A stretch of DNA of 64,000 bases from Schistocerca nitens (lineage: Eukaryota > Arthropoda > Insecta > Orthoptera > Acrididae): positions 495,272,109-495,336,108 of the forward strand of contig NC_064614.1 in NCBI RefSeq assembly GCF_023898315.1. The letters run 5' to 3'. The position numbers and the translations under genes were made by a program. This document shows, one piece after another, positions 1-9,675 of the stretch (positions are counted from its first letter, which is position 1; every line of letters begins with the position of its first letter). The notes under the pieces were generated by a model. The model was not told where the DNA came from. It searched no databases and saw only the letters and a program-made list of their open reading frames with translations.

Positions 1-276
1 GCGCCAGGTGTAAATGGCATGGCAAGCCGTTCCACAGGACTACATCCAGCATCTCTACGATCGTCTCCATGGGAGAATAGCAGCCTGCATTGCTGCGAAA
101 GGTGGATATACACTGTACTAGTGCCGACATTGTGCATGCTCTGTTGCCTGTGTCTATGTGCCTGTGGTTCTGTCAGTGTGATCATGTGATGTATCTGACC
201 CCAGGAATGTGTCAATAAAGTTTCCCCTTCCTGGGACAATGAATTCACGGTGTTCTTATTTCAATTTCCAGGAGTG
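1..276 (+). mobile_element. 3' end of a Tc1-like transposon, cut by the window edge
   Basis: This stretch matches 33481-33756 with only three differences that I can see, so it is a second, young copy of the complete element at 32335-33756. It holds the last codons of the transposase, including the C-terminal pattern GGYTLY before a TAG at 119-121, then a polyadenylation-like AATAAA near 212 and the terminal inverted repeat ending CCAGGAGTG at 276, followed by the TA target duplication at 277-278. An in-frame TAA at 11-13 is shared with the other copy. The rest of the element lies outside the window. Confidence 0.9.
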
Positions 277-694
277 TATATAAAATTCTCGTGTTACTGT
301 GTTAGTTGCCATACTCCTCCGAAACGACTCGATCGATTCTGATAAAATTTTACATGTATATTCGGTAGGTCTGAGAATCGATTTTTATTTTTTTATGATG
401 TGGCGTTACAAAATACACGCAACGCTAAATTTTCACCCTTCTACCACCAACGTCTATTTTTAATAGCGATTTTAGTAATTTAATAATTTTCAACCCCGGT
501 CGATAACTGATCAATTATCACTTGATCAGTTATCCCCGCCAGGTGTCTACCGGTGACAGTCTTTCACTATTCGATAGACAGGTAATTGAAGAAAACGTAC
601 CAAAGGCAACGACTCGAATATCCCTCTCTGAATCGATGTAACTAGACCGAGAAATTTAACTAGGTAGCACGCGTCATTCGCCAAACCGACATTT
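277..694. other. Unclassified AT-rich sequence
   Basis: I find no supported gene here. The sequence is AT-rich with no long open frame. The wording around 300-420 (a cgaaacgactcgatcgattc-type phrase) resembles degenerate coding debris seen in insect repeats, but I cannot assign a family. Confidence 0.4.
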
Positions 695-860
695 AGGCCT
701 AGCGCACACGCATCGATTTTTATCGTACGGAAATATATCGTACGATCAAATTCTTTTAGTGGAACAAAGAAGTTCCTATGCTCTACTTTGTTCCTCTAAA
801 AGAATTTAATAGTACAATATTTTTATGTACGATAAAAATCAATGCGTGTGTGCTTGGCCT
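695..860. repeat. Near-perfect palindrome (about 80-bp arms)
   Basis: The left arm begins GGCCTAGCGCACACGCAT and the right arm ends ATGCGTGTGTGCTTGGCC. Between them the two halves remain complementary through TTTTTATCGTACG, CAAATTCTTTTAG and GGAACAAAG up to a centre near 778. Arms are about 80 bp with few mismatches. This is the layout of a foldback element or a MITE consisting almost only of inverted repeats. No target duplication is obvious. Confidence 0.75.
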
Positions 861-1105
861 TATTCATAATGTTAGCGAACACGTTTCTACACGAAATTGC
901 TGCCATGTTTGTATGCTCATGGACGAGCCGTGTATCGGCTGCAATTGTTAAATCCGCGCGATCTACCGTAGAAACGCTAGAATTAATAGTGGCCGATGCT
1001 GCCGGACTTCCCCCTATGCCTTTTCTCACTCCCTACACAGTTTTCGGCCATTACTATTGTTTGTGTCACGAGCTCCAGCCAACAACGGCTATTGTGTTAC
1101 ACGTA

Positions 1106-1352
1106 TACATTGTGTTACACGCATACACTATTCTTATAGACTAGAGATAATTTATATGGCCAAACAACGTTTGCCGCGTCAGCTATAACATATAAAGATT
1201 TTCAGAGGCGGAACGAAGTTCGCCGGGTATACATTGTGTTGCACGTATTCATTTTTCTTATAGACTAGAGATAATTTATATGGCAAAAAACGTTTGCCGG
1301 GTCAGCTATAACATATAAAGATTTTCAGAGGCGGAACGAAGTTCGTCGGGTA
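1106..1352. repeat. Two-copy tandem repeat, 124-bp unit, with Helitron-like hairpin
   Basis: Unit 1 (about 1106-1229) and unit 2 (about 1230-1352) both run from TACATTGTGTT through CTTATAGACTAGAGATAA and GCGTCAGCTATAACATA (GGGTCAGC in unit 2) to the hairpin GCGGAACGAAGTTCGYCGGG. Differences are few. The short GC-rich hairpin followed by a ctataac or ctagt-like end resembles Helitron 3' termini, but no Rep/helicase coding is present, so the class is a suggestion only. Confidence 0.7.
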
Positions 1353-1547
1353 TAGATAGTTTAATAATAAACATTAATTTGATACCGTTAAATCATGATT
1401 TTAATAATCTGCAATTTTTCTTTCCCTGCAACAAGGAAACTATAGGATTCTTTTGCTTTAAGTAGACTGTAATTTAATATAGAATTGGAAACATTTTCGC
1501 TAGAAGCTGTGGTTTTAGATTTATTCAAGAAAAATATAAAAAGCGAA

Positions 1548-1830
1548 TCTTAAGGAGGAGAAGGTGGAGGAGATTAGTGTGTAACCTCCCGTCGACAACG
1601 AGGTCATTAGAGAGGGAGCACAAGTTTGGATAAGGGAAGGATGGGGAAGGAAATCGATTGTGCCCTTTCAAAGCAACCATCCCGACATTTGCCGGAAGCG
1701 TTTTAGGGAACTGACGGAAAACCTAAATCTGGATGGCTGGACGCGGGTTTGAACCGTGGTCCGCCTGACTGCGAGTCCACCGAATTGAACTTTAAACGTC
1801 CCCGCACCTCCACGGTCATAGCCCATCAGT
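1548..1830 (-). mobile_element. tRNA-derived SINE
   Basis: On the minus strand a tRNA-like head (about 1830-1743) carries a B-box-like GGTTCAAACC, preceded by a degenerate A box. The body follows with phrases such as AGGTTTTCCGT, CGGCAAATGTCGGGATGG, TGAAAGGGCAC and TCCCTTATCC. I recognise this body from a widespread orthopteran SINE. The 3' boundary near 1548 is approximate and no clean target duplication was found. Confidence 0.65.
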
Positions 1831-1851
1831 CACAATTTTAATATGTTGTTC

Positions 1852-2332
1852 ATGGTACTCTTTCCTGCCACTGAACAAAAATTTGCAACTACACGAATTT
1901 TTCCCCTATTCGAACTTTTCTGATCTTCTTTGACTGGATTCGTAGGCTGCGTAATTAATTAGGTTACCAAATACCGTACAACCCGAAGACACACTGCCGC
2001 GACCGTGCTCACAGTTAGACGCTCCACAGGGCCCATTAAAGTGGATTTTGTAATATCGGCACAATCCTTAATTGATATACAGAATATATCGTCAGGACAT
2101 ATTCACAGTTTCACCGTGAATGAATTTATGAAGATTAGCACTCTCTCCTGCCACTGAACAAAAATTTGCAACTACATAATTTTTTCCTTTGTTCGAAGTT
2201 TTTTGATTTTCTTTAACAGGGCTAGTAGACTGCATAATTAATTAGGCTACCAGACACATTACAATACAAAAACGCAATGCCGCGAACGTTCTCAGATTTC
2301 GACGCGCCAAAGAGCCAGTTAATGTGAATTGA
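1852..2332. repeat. Diverged direct repeat (about 195-bp units, 286 bp apart)
   Basis: Two similar blocks start at about 1855 and 2141. Both contain TCCTGCCACTGAACAAAAAT, TTGCAACTACA, then TAATTAATTAGG and a GACGC-GCC block near the end. Identity looks to be roughly three quarters. The repeat is older than most TE copies here. No coding potential is visible and the family is unknown. Confidence 0.65.
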
Positions 2333-2599
2333 AGATTAATAGAAGACAACAAACGAACTTGTTTGAGATGCAAAAGACCATACATTTTCAGAAAACATTA
2401 GCGTTTTCCGAGACGAAGTAACAGATGACGCATTCTTGTTGACTCTACCGTCTGCAATGGTGTCCTCTCCATTATTTTCGGTTTTAGTCAACGCGAAGTC
2501 GAATTTAATCCCACATCACATCCGTGGAACAAGTTGCTGGTATACCTGTAGGTGGAAATTCTGTAGCTGATTTCTACATCATACGCACTATCCAGTCTC

Positions 2600-3308
2600 A
2601 CTAATGTGACCACTTGTTAGACGCCTGAGTAGCCACCTTTTGGAGCGCAACCACCGAGAGACGTGCAGAAAGAGAGTCAGTGAGGCTTTCGAAGATACCG
2701 ACAGTGATGTGGAGCTATGCCGACTCCAGTCTTCTGACCAGCTGCTGTAGGTTTCTCTGTTGAGGATCCATGGCGCGAACAGCCCGATCGAGGTGGTCCC
2801 ACAGAGTCTCGATTGGATTCAAATCCGGGGAGTTTGGTGGCCAGGGAATACGGTAAAATCATGCTGCTGCTCTTCGAACCACGCAATACACAGCGAGCTG
2901 TGTGGCAGGTTGCATTGTCCTGCTGGTAGATACCATCGTGCTGAGAATAGATGAATACTTGTGTTGATCCAATGAGTGTTCCGAAATTAAGAGATCACCC
3001 AGGGGATGCTCCCACCTCCGGCATGGACCATTTCGACAATTGTTGTAATATGTTTGCTACCTGTCCGACGGAGCATAAAACGTGATCCGACTGAAAAGGC
3101 CACCTGTCGACGTCCAGTTGCGGTACTGCCATGCAAATTCCGGCCTTTGTCGCCAATGAACAGCCATCAGCATGGGTGCAGAAACCATGCGCTTGCTGCG
3201 GAGGCCCAGACGCAACAACGTTCGCTAAACGATCGTTGAGGAAACACTGTTGGTAGCCTCTTGGTTCATCTGGGCGGTCAGTTGCTCAACAGTGGACGTC
3301 TATTCGCC
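2600..3308 (-). pseudogene. Tc1/mariner-superfamily transposase remnant
   Basis: Reading the minus strand in shifting frames gives recognisable transposase pieces: an HTH-like RTLLRLGLRSKRM stretch near 3210, YQQDNATCHTA (the second catalytic D) near 2915, WPPNSPDLNPIETLWD (the third acidic residue) near 2830, and the C-terminal KGGYSG near 2625. At least two frameshifts and several stops break it. The protein would be a cut-and-paste DDE transposase acting on its own inverted repeats; this copy cannot make one. Confidence 0.75.
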
Positions 3309-3314
3309 CGAACA

Positions 3315-3512
3315 CAAAAAAAGTGTATGAAATCATGTGGGACTTAACAACTAAGGTCATCAGTCCCTAAGCTTACACACCACTTAACCTAAATTATCCT
3401 AACGACAAACACACACACCCGTGCCCGAGGGAGGACTCGAACCTCCGCCGGGACCAGCCGCACAGTCCATGACTGCAGCGCCTCAGACCGCTCGGCTAAT
3501 CCTGCGCGGAGA
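3315..3512 (-). mobile_element. SINE-B (tRNA-derived), near full length
   Basis: The minus strand reads a tRNA-like head (A box in TTAGCCGAGCGGTCTGAGG, B box GGTTCGAGTCC), then CCTCGGGCAC, a GTGTGTGT run, the shared tail GGACTGATGACCTTAG and AAGTCCCACA, and a T-rich 3' end. It interrupts the Tc1-like element at 2584-4673. Here SINE-B is a working name for the family also seen at 35569, 59044 and 59339. Confidence 0.8.
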
Positions 3513-3746
3513 CCGCACACATTTCCGCAGCCGTCGTTCACCACTGTCATCTATGGCCCATCGTGCACCACATTTGCCATTGCGCCATTCCACTGTACAC
3601 GGTATACTTTAACAACGGGAGCACGCGAACATTTTATAAACTTAGCCATTTCGGGTATGCTCCCACCCTAGGCCCGACAGTCAATGATCACGACCTTATG
3701 GACGTCAGATAAATCACTCTATTACCGCATTGCGACAACGACTGCA

Positions 3747-4557
3747 TTGAAACTTCCTGGCACATTGAAACTGTGTGCCGGACCGAGACTCGAACTCGGC
3801 ACCTTTGCCTTTCGCGGGTAAGTGCTCTACCAACTGAGCTACCCAAGCACGACTCACGCCACGTCCTCACAGCTTTACTTCTGCCAGTACCTCGTCTCCT
3901 ACCTTCCAAACTTTACAGAAGCTGTCAGGCGAACCTTGCAGAACTAGCACTCCTGAAAGAAAGGATATCGCGGAGAAATGGCTTAGCCACAGCCTAGAGG
4001 ATGTTTCCAGAATGAGGTTTTCACTCTGCAGCGGAGTGTGGGGTGATATGAAACTTCCTGGCAGATTAAAACTGTGTGCCGAACCAAGACTCGAACTCGG
4101 GGCGTGAGTTGTGCTTGGGTAGCTCAGTTGGTAGAACACTGACTCGCAAAAGGCAAAGGTGCCGAGTTCGAGTCTCGGTCCGGCACACAGTTTTAGTCTG
4201 CCAGGAAGTTTCATATCAGCACACACTCCGCTGCAGAGTGAAAATCTCATTCTGGAAACATCCCCTAGGCTGTGGCTAAGCCATGTCTCCGCAATATCCT
4301 TTCTTTCAGGAGTGCTAGTCCTGCATGGTTCGTAGGAGAGCTTCTGTAAAGTTTGGAAGGTAGGAGACGAGGTAGTGGCAGAAGTAAAGCTGTGAGGACG
4401 GGGCGTGAGTCGTGCTTGGGTAGCTCAGTTGGTAGAGCACTTGCCCCCGAAAGGCAAAGTTCCCGAGTTCGAGTCTCGGTCCGGCACACAGTTTTAATCA
4501 GCCAGGAAGTTTCATATCAGCGCACACTCCGCTGCAGATTGAAAATCTCATTCTGGA
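3747..4557. repeat. Inverted/tandem cluster of tRNA-containing repeat units
   Basis: Three tRNA-like segments are visible: minus 3776-3849, plus 4112-4185 and plus 4413-4486. Each has GGGTAGCTCAGTTGGTAGA, a GGCAAAG anticodon arm and CGAGTTCGAGTCTCGG. They are embedded in a unit with a fixed spacer (CCTAGGCTGTGGCTAAGCC, TTTGGAAGGTAGGAGACGAG) and a tail (CCAGGAAGTTTCATATCAGC, ACTCCGCTGCAGAGTGAAAA). The first unit is inverted relative to the other two, so the cluster can fold back. A half-unit at 4049-4103 is also inverted and stops in the T-arm. The loop lacks U33, so functional tRNA genes are unlikely. The same repeat is at 14423-14813. Confidence 0.8.
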
Positions 4558-4673
4558 CACGCTTTGTATGTCCTTCACTACTAGTGTTGCCAACAACCGT
4601 CTGCAAGTGGTTATTTCAAGATGGCGTCGAACATAGGCGGTGGCCACATTAACGTGACTGGACCTGGACTGTG

Positions 4674-6545
4674 TGCTTGCTTGCGAATATATACGATGAA
4701 CAGTGGGGCGATGAGATATATTATGAGCCCTATACCGTACGCCACAGCAAGTGATAGAACATGTCTCGCCAGTTGCAGCGACCGTCTTTAGCGGGGAGCT
4801 TGTTACTGTCTCAGGTCAGTTTAATACTTTAATGCTGCACGTTTAAATAGACTCATGCTCTCGATAACAAATTGCAAAGTTAAGGAATTTACTGGGTACC
4901 ATTTCACTGACATTTTGATTCCCTCCCAACCCGGGAAGTATCCCAGCGTTCGGCGGGCAACTAGTGTGACGTGAAGTACTCGTTACGGGGCCCGTATTTA
5001 ACGTGGGCCCTGGGCATAGCATGACGACGGCAGTGCGAGGACTAGCGGTGAGCTACCAGTCTTACTATGCACTTCCGGTCAGGGATTTCATCTTGGAAAA
5101 CAGTCGCCGTCTCACACAGCCCACACCCTGTGTGGTTTCTGATGTCGTTGCTGGGAGACACCCGCTAGGCGGCAGTTTTTCTTCTCTTCTGCTTGCTCTT
5201 AACGTCTGGCTGACAGCACTACGGCACTGCGCAGCGAGGCTGCAGTTGGCAAGCGGTTGGCAGCGTGCCCCTCTCCTCTCGGAATAGTCCGCCGCTCTCT
5301 CATCCGTTACAGGCGGTTCGGCGTGGCGCTCTGCTTACGTACACACTCACTCGCTACTCTTCTAGAACCGTATGTGCTCATATCAGACAGGTCAAGTAGT
5401 GCACTCCAGCAGTTACTCCGGAGGCTATTTATTTTGCAACCTTCGATCGGTCGAGAAATAGAAACCACAGAGAAAATTAAAAAAAAAGTTTCATTTGTAA
5501 AATTTAACTACACCTTCCGGTTACTTCTACACATTGAGGCCGCTTCGACTTAGACATTTGTCACGTGGTACCAACTTTCCCTCGTCATGGAAGGCAGGCT
5601 GCCTGTGACTTCCGCCATTTCCCTACGCTCATCCACAGCTCGTTGTCTGTACCAAATGCTGTCATAGCCGGCGGTTCATGTGAGCGAAGAGATGAAAATC
5701 CGGGGTGTGTGGTGGATGATCAAACACTTGTCGTCGAAAACGCTGCATGATCTCACGAAGAAGGAAAGCATGACAGTTATGTTATGTGGACTGCATGAAA
5801 TGAGGCGAGACCCCTTACATTTTACGGGAGACATTGCTATCATATTTTGTGCTCAGTGGACGCCCAAAACTGAAAAGTTCAACGTGACGCGATAGACGGG
5901 AATACTAGAGACACGGCGCAACACATCTGCTCAATGTTTCACCACACGCTCACTGTGGTTTTAATTTCGCGACCCATCGCAAGTTGGAAGAAAAGGGCCC
6001 TAGTAGAAACCTGAGGGCAAAAGTTACGGGAAGGGTTGTCTCACTTGAAGATGTACTACCATGTACGACACTCGAATGTTGCAGCTGGGTCTGTGGATGG
6101 CCCGACGATACAGACGATAGCTGAGCAGTCTGTTACAAACTAGTGAATGGTGTTCAGAGCAGCACGTCGCGAGTTGACCGGCTTAGAATGCAACGCGATA
6201 ATCGCTGCACAATGTATGGGCCATAGGATATCAGCGATTACACAAGAATCCATGGTTCAATAAGTCATCAATGTCCAGAATCGCTCTTCAGTATTACGGG
6301 AACTCAGAAGCAAAGGAGGTTTTTCGACAGGACGTTGCGTCATCTCCGAAGAGCATTATGAAGCGATCGACGGTGCACTGTGAATCAGATCGTCGTCGAT
6401 TTGGATGTGGGCGTCAGCAACGCTTTTCTATCAGGTCTGTGTGAAGAAAAATGCTCCGTATAGGCTTCAGAACCACACAAGACTTTTGGTTGGTCATGAT
6501 ATAACAAACATTACAGTTATATGCGTGTAATAACTTTCCAAGGTT
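4674..6545. other. Unclassified stretch, GC-rich at 4920-5350
   Basis: No gene is supported. Around 4987-5013 the palindromic pair GGGCCC...GGGCCC brackets TATTTAACG. From about 5120 to 5350 the sequence is CpG-rich with short open frames that do not look like protein. From 5560 to 6470 it resembles old transposon debris without a recognisable motif. Confidence 0.35.
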
Positions 6546-6555
6546 AATACCACTT

Positions 6556-6743
6556 CGCCGGCCGGGGTGGCCGAGCGGTTCTAGGCACTAAAGTCTAAAA
6601 ACCTCGCGACCGCTACGGTCGCAGGTTCGAATCCTGCCTCGGGCATGGATGTGTGTGATGTCCTTAGGTTAGTTAGGTTTAAGTAGTTCTAAGTTCTAGG
6701 GGACTGATGACCACAGATGTTAAGTCCCATAGTGCTCAGAGCC
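6556..6743 (+). mobile_element. SINE-A (tRNA-derived), full length with TSD
   Basis: It begins GCCGGCCGGGGTGGCCGAGC and has the B box GGTTCGAATCC, then CCTCGGGCATGGATGTGTG, TTAGGTTAGTTAGGTTTAAG and GGGGACTGATGACCACAGAT, ending TGCTCAGAGCC. It is flanked by the exact 10-bp duplication AATACCACTT (6546-6555 and 6744-6753). This is the reference copy for SINE-A in the window. Confidence 0.92.
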
Positions 6744-6753
6744 AATACCACTT

Positions 6754-7377
6754 CCGTTACACCTATAGATAACAAAATTATAGAATTACACTATCATTTC
6801 TTTTAAAGCGTCTGTAAATGGTCATTACGCAGGTTTGTTGGAAATGCTACGTGCAACTGTTGCGTGAAGTGAACACCTCTGTGAAGTGAAAACCTCTAGT
6901 TCGTCCACCTTTCAGATTCCTAAGAAGCTAGTCTGAAGGGAAATTTCGAACGAACTGAAAGATAGACTCAAGGTTTGTGTCCTGTGTGCTCAACTAGCAA
7001 GAGAGCACAACAGAGGTCTTCAGTGGCTTTGTAGACAAACATAAAAAGAGGGATGACAAACCTGTTGTAGAAACAGAGTTTCACGAGTGAATATTAAAGA
7101 TGTATTGAGTCGCCGAATTCAGGTAACTTCAACAAATATAATGTCGCTAGACATGGACGAGTTCAGAAGGCTCGAAGTGCGTACAGAGACTCTTAAATTT
7201 ATCCCAAGATTTCAACCTACTCCATAACTTTGGCACGAAGGTATTCTATAAAATATTAATACATGTTTAAGCGCCAAGGTGGATGTGGAAGTAATAGAGA
7301 TAGGGTCACGGCCGGTCACTAAGATACACATCAGTATAGCAGACTTTAGAGTTCATTACTACTTAAATGTGTGCTTC

Positions 7378-7416
<39 letters not shown>

Positions 7417-8124
7417 AGAGGCACAATCACATACACAGATTATCAATTACTCACTGAAGCACGTGTAGTCACTTCACAAGATGACAAGTTTCCGTCTTTG
7501 TAACTGCTTTGGAGGATAATGACCTACCTATAATACATCTTTCACGTGAATCACAAACATGTTAAATATTACTCTGTTGTAAGTACCGTACTAGCTAAGA
7601 TGCTCTAATTTTGTAAAATATCATATGTCATTCTCACGATGGAAAATGAATCTCAAGTGTTATCAACATACCCAAAATCCCATTGTTTCTGGATTCGCTC
7701 TTTGCCTTTGGAACCGCATGTAAACATATTATAAATACATTGTAGGTCCATACATTCGGAAATAATGATTGCTGTTCACATCAGTCCCATTACATTATTT
7801 ACGTGCGTTTCAGTCACAAGTGTTAGGTCGGTCCATCACCTATGCAACCTTCTCAGTCTCCATTTGAATGGTGGAGTATCTATCTCTATTTCCAAGAGAA
7901 GAAAAGGTGATCCCATTCAGTGTGAATTAAGTTGTTCCTCTCTCCAACATCTTCGGGATCAGCGGTAAGCTGTCGTGAATGTGATCCATGTAATGGAGAA
8001 ACATGCATAAAAAGAAACTTACTCAAACACCACAGACGGCTAATTGGGCTGAAATCAGCTATTAGCAAGCTTCACAAACTACGAGCGCTCTTTGCTGCTG
8101 ACACCAGAAAGCTTTTCCTGGAAG
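6754..8124. other. Unclassified sequence with a (CA)n microsatellite
   Basis: I see no supported gene or known repeat family. Short frames on both strands have no recognisable domain. The only clear element is the AC dinucleotide run at 7381-7412. Confidence 0.4.
7381..7412. repeat. (AC)16 microsatellite
   Basis: A pure run of 16 AC dinucleotides lies in otherwise unclassified sequence. Confidence 0.97.
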
Positions 8125-8700
8125 TTTCACCTTGACCTTTAATTTCGCAGTTTAACGCTTGAAAGATTTTCGTTTCTTCTCTTACGTCGAAATAAAATAG
8201 TCTTGGTCCTCCAGGAGGTCTTCTTCCATGAGGGTGTTGTAAATATACATGATAGATTTTCCTTTGTTCTAAAGCTCGAAGTGTGTGTCCAATCCCTGTA
8301 CGTCTTGTAGTTTTAATTTTGGATACAATATCTGGTTCTCCTTAGAGATAACATATTTCTTACGTTGCTAAAATTCTCTACTCCACCGTGTCCTTATCTC
8401 GAATTCCATCAAATATGTTCTTCAAAGTTTTCCTCTGAAAGATTCTTAATTTTGCTTCTTCTTATTTTATTATTAATATCGGTACCGTTATAAATACTCC
8501 TAAAGGCTCTGTAGACCGCATGATATCCTGTTGGTATTTGCAAGGATCGTTCAGGTCGGGCTGCATTTCTATTTCCTACTTTGCTGGGCCATGGGGGACT
8601 TAATCTAGAGTTGTTTGTACAAGATGATGTCTTCATCTTTTCATTATATGAGCGAAAATCGACAGTAGCGAAATTTTTGACATTTTCGGACACTCTTATT
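8125..8700 (-). pseudogene. Degenerate LINE reverse-transcriptase C-terminal region
   Basis: Minus-strand frames give RRTGIGHTLRALEQRK and HPHGRRPPGGPRLFYFDV (about 8310-8190). This fits the pattern R..W.GH..R followed by P.G.R..GRP...W.D that closes many LINE ORFs. Upstream frames (8693-8409) are open but not identifiable. Stops and shifts break the frame, so I treat it as an old LINE fragment of uncertain clade. Confidence 0.4.
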
Positions 8701-9136
8701 AAATTTCCTTCGCCACGCTAACTGCAAAACTTCTACCGTACTAATTGATCGTCATGACACAGATTCCGGTAAGTCGTGTTATTCGCACACAACGCCATCT
8801 TTCATGCTGTAGAATGCTACATGTATGGAACAAAGAGGTACTTCCTGGAAGGAAGACGTCTTGTTTTATTGAGAAAAACTGATAAGACTATGTCGTCAAC
8901 TACATTAAACATTATCGATAAAACGTCTTATACGTTGTTTTTGAATAGCTGACTACAGCCAATGAAAGCAAGTTACCGTCTGAACCGGAGCGTCCCACCC
9001 TTACTCGTAAGCGGCGGACGTCTGAATCCGTGGAATTTACTGTACACCACTCCTTAGACTCGACGCGCAATTAACTTCTTGAATAAAAGAGACTAAGGGT
9101 GATATTAACATTTTATTCTAAAAACAGGTAACTCTA
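8701..9136. other. Unclassified sequence
   Basis: No coding, repeat or RNA signal that I can support. It precedes the small SINE derivative at 9148. Confidence 0.4.
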
Positions 9137-9147
9137 TAGGTTTTGTG

Positions 9148-9222
9148 GTGGTTCAAATGGTTCAAATGGCTCTAAGCGTTCCGGACTGAAGCGCCTAGAA
9201 CCGCTGGACCACAGCGGCCAGC
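9148..9222 (-). mobile_element. Internally deleted SINE-A (75 bp) with perfect TSD
   Basis: The minus strand has the SINE-A 5' head (tggccgctgtggtccagcgg, then TTCTAGGCGC and AGTCCGGAAC) joined directly to the 3' end GCTTAGAGCCATTTGAACCA. The B box and middle are missing. Flanks carry the exact 11-bp duplication TAGGTTTTGTG (9137-9147 and 9223-9233), so the deleted form itself was inserted, or the deletion occurred during reverse transcription. Confidence 0.85.
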
Positions 9223-9233
9223 TAGGTTTTGTG

Positions 9234-9673
9234 AAAAAATTATAAAAGTACATGAACGGTCTGAATTGAACGTATGCAAGAGTGCTGTTTGTAATGAGCC
9301 CAAATCAAGTGCGTGTTTTTTGGAATGTTGTTTTCTGTTGCCATGCAGCACAACAACGAGACAGTATTATAAAGCATCACACCCCTTTTTCAACGTGTGC
9401 ATGCAAAAGAGGGTGGGGAGAACAGCTGTGACGTTTCGTTTCGTGGATGGAGGTGCAGCTTCTTTCATCCTTATTTTAAGCCGTGGTCATGAGCTTCTGT
9501 TACCAGTTGCACTAGCGACACATTATTTTCAAATGCGAATGCCGTCACTGAAACTCAACACCAGATGGCTATAACGAGTCAAATCACATAAGATAATGTA
9601 AACGTGTCTGCGAATTTAGAGTGATGGGATTTAAATCGGGATTGGAACTGGAATGTACTTGTTGGACATCAAA
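9234..9673. other. Unclassified sequence
   Basis: A 102-codon open frame at 9266-9574 has no domain I recognise and no neighbouring splice or promoter context. I treat it as chance. Confidence 0.4.
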
Positions 9674-9675
9674 TA

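Larger units (their letters stand above)
2584..4673 (-). mobile_element. Decayed Tc1-like element carrying two later insertions
   Basis: The left end TCCAGTCTCACTAATGTGAC (2591) is mirrored at the right by GTGGCCACATTAACGTGACT (4640-4659), giving terminal inverted repeats, with a TA at 2582-2583. The minus-strand transposase remnant fills 2640-3308. A SINE (3315-3512) and a tRNA-like inverted cluster (3747-4557) are inserted, and the 5' non-coding part of the element resumes at 4558. The composite is about 2.1 kb, against roughly 1.1-1.5 kb for a bare element. Confidence 0.6.

Noticed and set aside
842..1144. Overlapping 100-codon plus and 68-codon minus frames
   Set aside because: Neither shows a domain; the plus frame starts inside the palindrome at 695-860.
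3776..4486. Three tRNA-gene-like segments
   Set aside because: They sit in a repeated unit also found at 14423 with a target duplication, the anticodon loop lacks U33 and the acceptor stem pairs poorly, so they are repeat parts rather than tRNA genes.
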